Below, one piece after another: positions 53,174 through 62,586 of a stretch of DNA of 64,000 bases (its first letter is position 1; every line of letters starts with the position of its first letter). The position numbers and the translations under genes were made by a program. The notes beneath the pieces were generated by a model, which worked only from the letters and a program-made list of their open reading frames with translations, was not told the DNA's origin and ran no database searches. Origin of the DNA: Planococcus sp. CP5-4_YE (GTDB taxonomy: Bacteria; Bacillota; Bacilli; Bacillales_A; Planococcaceae); assembly GCF_019042655.1 (NCBI RefSeq), contig NZ_JAHPZO010000001.1, positions 372,001 to 436,000 of the forward strand, written 5' to 3'.

Positions 53174-54523
53174 TTATCCGATAATCACGCGTTCTTTCGG
53201 ATAATGGAATTTCGTCGGATCCGTCTTGCCGCCGATGGTGAACAAGAAGGAAATCAAGCCGACTCGCCCGATGAACATCAGGACCATGACGATTACTTTG
53301 CCGATCGAGGATAATTCACTCGTCAGTCCGAGCGACATGCCGCATGTGCCGAATGCTGAGGTGATCTCAAAGAGAATTTCCACGATGGATGCGTTCGGTT
53401 CAGTGATGATCAACAGCATCGTCGCGACGATGACCATTGTGCCTGCAAGGAACAGGACCGCAAATGACCGGAACACATCAATCAACTCGATTTCACGGTT
53501 GAAAATCTGGATCGTGTTCTTGCCTCTCGCAAAATTAATCAAAAACAGGATAGCGATTGCAAACGTGGTCGTCCGGATACCACCTCCTGCAGAACTTGGC
53601 GAGGCTCCGATGAACATAAGCGCACTCATGAATACATTGGTCGCGTCGCTGAACTGGGTGATATCGATGGTGACCAACCCGCCGGAGCGAGATGACACAG
53701 AATGGAACAGGGCCCCGAAAAAGGTCTGATGCCACGACATCCCCTTAAAGGCATTGACCGACTCCAAAATCAAGATCCCGACCGTGCCGACGACCAACAA
53801 CATGCCGAAGATGCTCGTCGTAATCTTGGTGAACAGCGAGAACCGGAAATTTTTTGTCTCGTTCGACAAAAACTCTTTCAACTCAATCAATACCGGAAAA
53901 CCGATCGCACCAAGGATAATCAGCAGCATATTGACGATCTGGACAAAATAGTCATCAACATAAGGCTGCAGGGATGCTCCCGTGATATCGAATCCACCAT
54001 TAGTCGTGGCCGTGACCGATCCGAAAACGCCGTGCAACAGAGCTTCGCTGAAACTATAGAAGTACTGCGTGAAATAGACGGTCAATATGAGTGCGCCAAT
54101 CGCTTCGATCAACAACAGGATCTTGACGATTTCAGTGATCAATTTAACGACTCCGGACATGCTCGATTGGTTATGGTCGACCATGATCAATTGGCGCTCT
54201 CTCAGCCCGATCCGTTTACCGAGCAGAATCCAGAAGAATGTCCCAATCGACATGATGCCGATGCCCCCGAATTGAAGGATGACCATCAATACAATAATTC
54301 CAAACACCGATAATGTCTGTGACACATCTATGACGGTCAGGCCGGTGACGCTGACGGCGCTGACGGCGGTAAATAGAGTATCGATATAGGTCATGCTCAC
54401 CCCAGGTTGCAAAACACCTGGAAGCCTTAGGAGCAAAAAGGAAAAAGCAATCGCTACGAAATAATACGCCACGATTGCCTGTGCAGGTGTAAGATTTCGG
54501 ACACGTTGAAATGATTTATTCAT
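53174..54523 (-). CDS. ktrD: KtrD/KtrB-type potassium uptake channel subunit
   Basis: This 449-residue TrkH/KtrB-family protein has four membrane-pore-membrane repeats with filter glycines (SVTGLT, TTNGGFD, SSRSGGL, FGTCGMS). It takes up potassium with a cytosolic RCK partner, probably the KtrC encoded at 37.2 kb, as in B. subtilis KtrCD. The start is ATG at 54523 (MNKSFQRVRNL); the frame stays open upstream without homology. Confidence 0.92.
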   Translation of the reverse strand: MNKSFQRVRNLTPAQAIVAYYFVAIAFSFLLLRLPGVLQPGVSMTYIDTLFTAVSAVSVTGLTVIDVSQTLSVFGIIVLMVILQFGGIGIMSIGTFFWILLGKRIGLRERQLIMVDHNQSSMSGVVKLITEIVKILLLIEAIGALILTVYFTQYFYSFSEALLHGVFGSVTATTNGGFDITGASLQPYVDDYFVQIVNMLLIILGAIGFPVLIELKEFLSNETKNFRFSLFTKITTSIFGMLLVVGTVGILILESVNAFKGMSWHQTFFGALFHSVSSRSGGLVTIDITQFSDATNVFMSALMFIGASPSSAGGGIRTTTFAIAILFLINFARGKNTIQIFNREIELIDVFRSFAVLFLAGTMVIVATMLLIITEPNASIVEILFEITSAFGTCGMSLGLTSELSSIGKVIVMVLMFIGRVGLISFLFTIGGKTDPTKFHYPKERVIIG

Positions 54524-54746
54524 AGACGTAAAATTCCCTTCCGCAACTGACTCTCTTCCCATTCTATGTAAAGTACCGTGAAAAGAAAAGGGCTTTTTTG
54601 TAAAGCACAGTCCACTATCACTATTCTGATGCAAAAGATCACTTTTTTGCTGTCTTATTTTCCACTGACACAGAATAAGCGCTTATTCCTTTAGGCTACG
54701 CCGCTGAATGCGGATCTGAAGGAATAAGCGTCATTCATGGAAGGCA
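54524..54746. other. Gap between ktrD and rsgI with a nested inverted repeat
   Basis: This 223-bp gap holds no gene that I can support. Its left part should hold the ktrD promoter (minus strand), which I could not place. Its right part contains the inverted repeat listed at 54673-54730. Confidence 0.6.
54673..54730. repeat. Nested inverted repeat with three copies of GAATAAGCG
   Basis: GAATAAGCGCTTATTC at 54673-54688 is a perfect 16-bp palindrome. CGCTTATTCCTT (54680-54691) pairs with AAGGAATAAGCG (54719-54730), enclosing a smaller CCGC/GCGG hairpin. No T-run follows on either strand, so a plain terminator is unlikely. Confidence 0.6.
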
Positions 54747-56215
<1,469 letters not shown>

Positions 56216-56216
<1 letters not shown>

Positions 56217-56962
56217 CAGTTCAACCGCTCCTTTAAATAATCTTTTAAATAATGCAATTCGCTCATCATTAATAATGCCATTGCAATTATGTATTTCCGG
56301 TTCCTCTCAATGGTTTTTCTTGAGACCTGGACAAGTTCCTCAATAGGCTTGACCGGAAGTTTTTTCTTATCAAGCAAGAAGTGTTTGTATTCATCCGTTT
56401 CCGCTACCAATTGCGCGATTTGGATTGCATTTCTCCTGGCATCTTCATGTGCAGGAGAAACTTTGGCGATCATTTGGAAAGTTAAGCCGAACTCTGAGAG
56501 AATTTCTTCGAATTGGGCAATCTCTTCACGCCGTTTGGCAACCTGTTCCTGTGCCGAATGGAAAGCCGATGATGCCCGGTCGCCGATATGGTTATGATGG
56601 TCTTCATTCGGGGAGGCTGTGAAATCGTGGCTGAATTCCAGCCGTTTACTTTCTTTCCGGATATGGTCGATTACTCTGCGCCTGATTACCATATGCGCAA
56701 AAGTCAAAAACGATGCATCATGTCCCTCGCGGTAATGGCGTATTGCTTCATGAAATGCCAAGAGTGCGATGCTGAATTCATCCTGATTATCATCGATGAA
56801 TCGCTTGCATACTTGTGCGGCGGTTTTTTTCACGAACGGGATATGCGAAGAAATCAATTGTTCTTCGGCGTCTTCATCGCCTTGTTGTGCGAGTTTCACC
56901 AATGTTTCAGCGGGCATTTCTGCTCCATATCCAAACAAACCGCCCAAAGCAGTCAATAGCAT
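56216..56962 (-). CDS. sigI: RNA polymerase sigma factor SigI
   Basis: This 248-residue protein matches the SigI family: a region 2 with EEQLISSHIPFVKKTAAQVC, DEFSIALLAFHEAIRHY and SFLTFAHMVIRRRVIDHIRKE, then a SigI-specific C-terminal region instead of a normal region 4. It controls cell-wall and heat responses and is held by RsgI. ATG at 56962 lies six bases after GGGGTG. It is the first gene of the sigI-rsgI unit. Confidence 0.92.
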
Positions 56963-57093
56963 GCAACTCACCCCATTTCAATTCCTATTTCTCTATTGTA
57001 GCTTTCAGACCAGGAATTTGGAAGATTGAGGGGGGCTGCTACGTATTACATTCGTGTAACAGTGAGTGTTTTTGTCCGTCTATTGGAATATCA

Positions 57094-57133
57094 AAAATAG
57101 CCTTATGGCAAAAATTCTCCACAAGGCTATATA
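57094..57133 (-). terminator. Terminator after the ykoY gene
   Basis: On the minus strand ATAGCCTTGTGG pairs with CCATAAGGCTAT (one G-U pair) around a short loop, followed by five T residues. Confidence 0.8.
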
Positions 57134-57149
57134 ACTATTGTTTATGCTC

Positions 57150-57913
57150 TTAAGCATTTTGGTGCTTATTTTTTTTAAGGCCCGTAAATACACCAGTTAA
57201 GACGATACCTAGCAGGACAAGCCAGAAGGTGATTGTCCACGGCGTCGAGTGTGGAAAATCATGAGGCAAGACGCCAAGTTTGTCGTGGGATAAAGTCAAA
57301 ACAACTAATTTGACCCCTACCCAGCCGACCACGACGAATGCCGCTGTTTCAAGCTGCGGATATTTTTCCAACAGCCGGACGAATTTATGTGCTGCAAAAC
57401 GCATAATAATCACGCCGATCAACCCGCCAGCCAGCATGACGCCGAATTGGCCGCCATTGATGCCCCCGATATCGAAATCACCGAGATGCGGCAATGTCAC
57501 CGCGAGCGCAACAGCCGCGAGCATTGAGTCGATGGCAAAAGCGATATCTGCCAGTTCCACCTTCAAGACAGTCAGCCAGAAACCCGATCCTTTTGTCGTC
57601 TCGGGTTCGATCGTATGTTCTTTGCCTTTGCGCTGGTCATAGATGTGCTTGACTGCGATAAATAGCAGATAAGCTGCGCCAAGTGCCTGGATTTGCCAAA
57701 TGTTCACCAGGAACGTAATCATGAATAAAGCTGCGAAACGGAAGATGAAAGCACCTGCCAAACCATAGAACAAAGCTTTCTTCTGTTGGGTTGGGGCTTT
57801 GGCAAATGCTTGACCATGACAGCCATCACCACCGCATTGTCTGCAGCGAGCAAACCTTCCAGCCCAATGAGCACCAGCAGCACCCAGGCGTATTCTAATA
57901 AGATAGTATCCAT
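57150..57913 (-). pseudogene. ykoY: YkoY, TerC-family (Mn2+ exporter type) gene with a one-base frameshift
   Basis: The frame from ATG at 57913 gives MDTILLEYAWVLL... with the TerC motif GLLAADNAVVMAV, then after HLPK loses homology and stops at 57719. The rest (ALFYGLAGAF... to HQNA) reads in another frame down to 57150. Adding one base near 57793-57800 (in CCAAAGCCCC, minus strand) joins them into a normal protein of about 254 residues with seven helices. TerC/YkoY proteins export manganese or load it onto secreted enzymes, and this gene sits behind a Mn2+ riboswitch. Either a real mutation or a sequencing error in a homopolymer is possible; otherwise the gene looks intact. Confidence 0.8.
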
Positions 57914-57938
57914 AATTCCCCTCCAGTTTTTCCCCGAC

Positions 57939-57973
57939 AAAAAAGACCCATGCCTAATAAAAGGCAAAGGTCT
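57939..57973 (-). terminator. Expression-platform terminator of the yybP-ykoY riboswitch
   Basis: AGACC...GCC pairs with GGC...GGTCT, followed by six T residues on the minus strand. Its 5' arm uses ACCUUUGCC, the same bases that close aptamer helix P1, so aptamer and terminator are mutually exclusive. Confidence 0.8.
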
Positions 57974-58070
57974 TGCTAAGCGTCGTGATATGCCGCTATC
58001 ACAACCGATGGCCAGAAGCCACGTCTTGACGGCTGTGAAATAGGTTTCCCTATAGCTACTCCCCTTTGTC
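57963..58070 (-). promoter_or_regulatory. yybP-ykoY (manganese) riboswitch aptamer
   Basis: On the minus strand the leader has CAAAGGGGAGUAGC at its 5' side and GCUUAGCAAGACCUUUG at its 3' side, with internal hairpins between. These are the conserved loop and P1 sequences of the yybP-ykoY class. The class binds Mn2+ and turns on exporter genes such as ykoY. Position directly upstream of ykoY confirms the call. Since the terminator shares bases with P1, metal binding should allow read-through. Confidence 0.92.
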
Positions 58071-58099
58071 GAGAGTTTGTATTATTGCTCTGTAGAAGT

Positions 58100-58127
58100 A
58101 TTATAGCACTTGTGCCGTAAGTGTAAA
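58100..58127 (-). promoter_or_regulatory. Promoter of the ykoY leader
   Basis: On the minus strand TTTACA (58122-58127) and TATAAT (58100-58105) are spaced by 16 bp, immediately upstream of the riboswitch. Confidence 0.75.
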
Positions 58128-58130
58128 CAT

Positions 58131-59210
58131 CTAGACAATTGTTACTTGGTATTTTGGGTCTCCCTTATGTTCATTGTAGAATGCAATCATCGCCGGAATC
58201 GTTTCCAGAAAATCTGCTGGCCGGATGCCGCTCCCTTCCAATAAAGATTGAGCGTTATGCGTATCGAATTGCGCTTGCCAATCCATATAATCCAAAGTCT
58301 CGGCTTCGACACCCAGATATTTACGGATTGCCGATGCCTTCATCGATAGTGCCGCAATTTTTTTCGGGATCCGTCCTTTCGGATACTTTCCGGTCAGTTC
58401 GTAGACCATTGTCCGGTATACTTCTTCTACAGGATGGGGATTGGGGTCGGTCAAATGCACGGTTGCAGACTCGGCTCTTTCAAGGCCGCTCAAATAAATG
58501 GAAGCTTCCAAGATGTAATCAACCGGTACGACATTGATAGTTGCGCGTGAGCGTCCGATATACGGAATGGCAGGCAACTGCCTCATCCGGTCGATCATAT
58601 TCAAAAAGAAATAGGGCCCGTCGAATTTAGAGGTCTCACCACTTTTAGAATGGCCTCTGACAATTCCGGGTCGGATGATGGTCGTCGGCACTTCCTTTTT
58701 CAATTGTTCAACGAGAAGTTCTGCTTCAAATTTTGTTTCTTCGTAATGGTTCTTGAATGTCTGTGGACGGATAAGTTCATCTTCGAGTAATAAGCCCTCT
58801 CTTCTGCCCGCCACATACGCCGTACTGAAATACATATAGCGCTCCAGCTGATCAAGTGTCTTGACTAGATCGTTAACGTTTTGTGTACCCAGGATGTTGA
58901 CTTTTTTCGCGATATCTTCTGGCACCGCCAAATCATAGATGGCTGCCAAATGCCAAAAGATAAGCTGCTGGTTTTCTAGCCAAGACCGGTCTTTCTGCGA
59001 AAGCGCCAACCCTTCTACCGTAATATCTCCCGGCAACAGCCGAATCCGCCCACAGCCTGTATTTTCCTCGATGTTGATTGCCTGCTTTTGCGCTTTCTCC
59101 ATTTCACCGGGCAGTACGATTGCCGCCAATTCCCAGCCTTTTCGGGCACATGATTCCAATAAACGTGTTGCGATAAATCCGGGAAACCCGGTAAACACCA
59201 TCGTCTTCAT
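58131..59210 (-). CDS. SDR-family oxidoreductase, fatty acyl-CoA reductase-like (NAD_binding_4)
   Basis: This 359-residue extended SDR has TGFPGFIATRLLE at the N terminus for NAD(P), STAYVAG in the middle, and the catalytic Tyr-Lys as HYEETKFEAE. The C-terminal part resembles the male-sterility/acyl-CoA reductase domain. It could act on a sugar nucleotide, acyl or steroid-like substrate; nothing nearby decides it. It ends four bases before the ykoY promoter. Confidence 0.82.
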   Translation of the reverse strand: MKTMVFTGFPGFIATRLLESCARKGWELAAIVLPGEMEKAQKQAINIEENTGCGRIRLLPGDITVEGLALSQKDRSWLENQQLIFWHLAAIYDLAVPEDIAKKVNILGTQNVNDLVKTLDQLERYMYFSTAYVAGRREGLLLEDELIRPQTFKNHYEETKFEAELLVEQLKKEVPTTIIRPGIVRGHSKSGETSKFDGPYFFLNMIDRMRQLPAIPYIGRSRATINVVPVDYILEASIYLSGLERAESATVHLTDPNPHPVEEVYRTMVYELTGKYPKGRIPKKIAALSMKASAIRKYLGVEAETLDYMDWQAQFDTHNAQSLLEGSGIRPADFLETIPAMIAFYNEHKGDPKYQVTIV

Positions 59211-59270
59211 TCATTCACACCCCTTTTCTGTATTCTACTAAAAAATGGATAGCTGTGTCCTTGAAATATA

Positions 59271-59304
59271 TAAAAAAATCCTGTGCAGAATCATCTGCAC
59301 AGGA
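59271..59304 (-). terminator. Terminator of the RND exporter gene
   Basis: TCCTGTGCAG/CTGCACAGGA has a 6-nt loop and is followed by a seven-T run on the minus strand. Confidence 0.85.
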
Positions 59305-59308
59305 AGGG

Positions 59309-62300
59309 TCATTCCTCTGTTTTTGCTTGTTTTCTCTTCTTGCTGTTCATGAAACGTGTTTTACGGTCAAATAAACTGTAGACTACTGGCACCACATATA
59401 AGGACAAGAAGGTCGAACTGATCAATCCGCCAATGACAGCAATTCCCATCGGCTGGTTGATTTCCGTCCCTTCACCGATGCCAATGGCTAACGGCAAGAG
59501 GCCTAGAATCGTTGTCAGGGCCGTCATCAAGATCGGCCTTCTCCGGTCATGGACCGCCGTTACAATCGCATCAAAGGAATCTAATCCATCCGCTTTGCGC
59601 TGATTGATGTAATCGACGAGCACGATTCCATTATTGACAACAATCCCGACGAGCACCAGCACGCCGATGACAGCAGTAATACTGATCGGTGTTTGTGTCA
59701 CAAATAGAGCGATCGAGACCCCGATGACCATCAATGGCACTGTGAACATGATGACAAGCGGGTATTTGAACGATTCAAACTGCGCTGCCATGACGATGTA
59801 AACAAGCACAATGGCAAGCACGACCGCCAACAGCATATCGTCAATCGCATCGTCGAACAGCTCTCGGTCACCGCCGAAAGAAACTTCCGTCTGTTCTGAC
59901 AAATCAACATCCGCTATAGCTGTGTCGACAGCTGTCGACATATCGCCCAAAGTCTGGTCGGATGGATATTGCAATGTAAAGGATACACTTTCTGCCTGAT
60001 CGACGCGGCTGATCGAAACAGGACCTTGTGCAACTTCGATGTCGGCCAGTTCCTGCAATTCAACAAATGCGCCGGATGGCGTGCGAAGCGTCAATTCACG
60101 CAAACTTTCTACGCTGTTGCGCTGTTCTTCATCATAGGAGACGAAAACGCTGAGCACTTCATCTTGTTCATCGATGACTTGTGTCGCGAGGACACCACGC
60201 GTGATGTTATTGACCGTTTGGGCGATTTGCACCGGCGCCAGGTTATTTTCAGTCGCCGCTTCACGGTCGATTGTCATCTGGATTTCATCGATGGTCTCTT
60301 GCCGATCGTTCGTCAATTCGATCACATTCGGCAAGCTCGACAATTCTTCATCAATTGAAGCTACTGCTTCATCGAGACGTTGTTTATCAGTGTCCGTCAC
60401 CGTAAAGCTTAATGTATTCGGTGTAGAGCCGGCTGCTGTTTGAAGATTAAAGCTGACAAGTGCATCGTCGCCGATTTTCTCCAGTACTTGCGGCTGTACA
60501 TCATCCACAAATTCAAAGACTGACCGATCGCGTTCATCCAGCGGCAATAATTTCACGTAAATTTCTGCCGTATTGGATTCCGCACTGCCTTGCGCCTGTC
60601 CTTGTTGAGTCGTACCGATTAAGCTGACGTACACATCAACATCCTCTTCAGCCTTCAATTCTTCTTCTATACTCTGGACCACTTCATTAGTCGCAGACGT
60701 CGAAGAACCATTTTCGAGTTCGACGGTAACGCTGACAAATCCTTCATCCGTTGCCGGCAAGAACTCAGTTCCCACTTGGGAAACGCCGTACGCGCCAATT
60801 CCGAGGAACACGAGTGCCGTTAAGAGCACTAGAATGCGGTGGCGCAGCGCCCACAAGACACTCTTTTCAAAGCGCTGGACGCCCTTGGAATCCGCCTTCA
60901 CCGGCTTTTGTACGCCATCTTTCTGGCCGAGCATCCTTGAGGCCATCATCGGTATGACGGTCAAGGCGACAGCGAGCGAGGCGATCAAGCTGAACGAAAT
61001 CGTCAATGCGAATTCGAAGAAAATCTCTCCAATCAAACCCGAGATGAAAATGACTGGTACGAATACGGCGATGGTCGTCAATGTCGAAGCGGTAATCGCA
61101 CCGGCTACTTCACGAGAACCGTCGGATGCCGCCTTTTTCGGCTTCTTGCCCATCGCTAAATGCCGTTCAATGTTTTCGATAACGACAATGGCATTATCGA
61201 CGAGCATCCCGATGCCAAGCGCCAAAGCACCGAGCGTCAAGATATTCAAAGCGAAATCGGCAAAGAACATCAACACAAAGGTCACAATCACCGAATATGG
61301 AATCGCCACTCCGATGATAATCGGGCTCTTGATCCCGCGAAGGAAAAAGAACAGGACCAGCATGGCGAATATGCCGCCGAGGATCAACGTCTGGCCAATA
61401 TTATTGATGGCGAGTTTAACGTAATCCCCTTGGTCGAAGAGGATGTCAGCTTCTACTGCCGAAAAACGCTCTTCGGCAAGCAATTCATCCAGGCGCTCCT
61501 GGAATGCCGTCGAAACGTCTGCTGTATTGCCTCCAGACTCCTGCAGCACCGACAGCAAAACGGCAGGCTCTTCATTGGCACGCGTTTCGCTATTGGTTTC
61601 CCGTTCTGTCACCGCCACTTCAGCTACGTCAGCCACTGTAACATTGTCTCCGGACATCGGATCAACCGTCACGATGAGGTTTTCAATGTCTTCTACACTT
61701 TCCAAAGTGCTGACGATGCGCGTCGTCAAATTGCGGCCGTCTTCTGTTTCAATCGGATCGCCCGGCAAGGAAATATTGTTCGCTTGGATCAGCTGGACAA
61801 TATCCGCCTGCTGCAAACCACGCTCTTCCAGTTCTGCCGGATCCAGCTTGATTGAAATATCTTCAATCAACGAGCCCGAAACATTTACGCTCGCCACGCC
61901 ATCCGTCTGGCGCAGCTGTGTTTCCAATTCCTCTGCAATGACCCGGACGTCCTGCTCTGCGTCAGTCGCCCGCAAGGATAATTGGATGATCGGGAATTGC
62001 GAAGGGTCGAACTTCAAAAAACGTGGGTTATTCGAGTCGTCTGGAATCGGTGTCTGATCGATTCGCTGGGTGACTTCCGCCTGGACATCATCGATATCCG
62101 TGTCCCATCCGAATTCCAGCAAGATAAAGTTCGTGCCTTCCTGGCTGTTCGACTGAATCGATTCGATTCCCGGCAATGTTGCCAAGCTCTCTTCCAGCGG
62201 TTTTGTCACTTTTTCGTTCACTTCCGTCGGGCTGGCCCCTGGATAGTTTGTGACCACTACGCCGATCGGCGGATTCAACTCGGGAATCAAGGTGACAGGT

Positions 62301-62395
62301 ATACGGAGAAATGACACTGCCCCTAAAATGATGACCAACAGCATTGTGACAATGGTCAATACTGGTCGTTTAATGGAAAAATCGCTTAGTTTCAT
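59309..62395 (-). CDS. RND efflux transporter, SwrC/AcrB-like
   Basis: This 1028-residue protein has two repeats of one helix, a large outer domain and five or six helices, as in hydrophobe/amphiphile efflux pumps. Conserved features are VNEKVTKPLEE, GIGMLVDNAIVVIENIERH in the first membrane half and LVGIVVNNGIVLVDYIN in the second. B. subtilis SwrC, a surfactin exporter, is the nearest characterised type. No adaptor or regulator gene is adjacent. The C terminus is Lys-rich. Confidence 0.9.
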   Translation of the reverse strand: MKLSDFSIKRPVLTIVTMLLVIILGAVSFLRIPVTLIPELNPPIGVVVTNYPGASPTEVNEKVTKPLEESLATLPGIESIQSNSQEGTNFILLEFGWDTDIDDVQAEVTQRIDQTPIPDDSNNPRFLKFDPSQFPIIQLSLRATDAEQDVRVIAEELETQLRQTDGVASVNVSGSLIEDISIKLDPAELEERGLQQADIVQLIQANNISLPGDPIETEDGRNLTTRIVSTLESVEDIENLIVTVDPMSGDNVTVADVAEVAVTERETNSETRANEEPAVLLSVLQESGGNTADVSTAFQERLDELLAEERFSAVEADILFDQGDYVKLAINNIGQTLILGGIFAMLVLFFFLRGIKSPIIIGVAIPYSVIVTFVLMFFADFALNILTLGALALGIGMLVDNAIVVIENIERHLAMGKKPKKAASDGSREVAGAITASTLTTIAVFVPVIFISGLIGEIFFEFALTISFSLIASLAVALTVIPMMASRMLGQKDGVQKPVKADSKGVQRFEKSVLWALRHRILVLLTALVFLGIGAYGVSQVGTEFLPATDEGFVSVTVELENGSSTSATNEVVQSIEEELKAEEDVDVYVSLIGTTQQGQAQGSAESNTAEIYVKLLPLDERDRSVFEFVDDVQPQVLEKIGDDALVSFNLQTAAGSTPNTLSFTVTDTDKQRLDEAVASIDEELSSLPNVIELTNDRQETIDEIQMTIDREAATENNLAPVQIAQTVNNITRGVLATQVIDEQDEVLSVFVSYDEEQRNSVESLRELTLRTPSGAFVELQELADIEVAQGPVSISRVDQAESVSFTLQYPSDQTLGDMSTAVDTAIADVDLSEQTEVSFGGDRELFDDAIDDMLLAVVLAIVLVYIVMAAQFESFKYPLVIMFTVPLMVIGVSIALFVTQTPISITAVIGVLVLVGIVVNNGIVLVDYINQRKADGLDSFDAIVTAVHDRRRPILMTALTTILGLLPLAIGIGEGTEINQPMGIAVIGGLISSTFLSLYVVPVVYSLFDRKTRFMNSKKRKQAKTEE

Positions 62396-62542
62396 CTGTT
62401 CAATCCCTCTCTATGCCTAGTCCCTTTATCATAAGAAAAAATGCCCTATACCGCAAACTTCAGAGCTCCAGTTCACAAGAACGCCATGTTTTCCAGTTCC
62501 ATTAAAAGGAAGGTGGGTCACGGTAATATGTCCGCCAAATGT

Positions 62543-62576
62543 AAAAACAGCCTGCTGGTAAAAGTAGGCTGTTTTT
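62543..62576 (-). terminator. Terminator of prfC
   Basis: AAAAACAGCCTGC pairs with GTAGGCTGTTTTT (one G-U pair) around a short loop and is followed by a T-run on the minus strand. Confidence 0.8.
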
Positions 62577-62586
62577 GATTCCATTT

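Noticed and set aside
54524-54660. c-di-AMP (ydaO-type) riboswitch before ktrD
   Set aside because: The leader is too short and lacks the conserved ydaO elements.
57028-57037. C-run upstream of sigI (AGCCCCCC on the minus strand) as a SigI-type -35 box
   Set aside because: The C-rich -35 style fits SigI promoters, but no CGAA -10 element lies at the right distance downstream.
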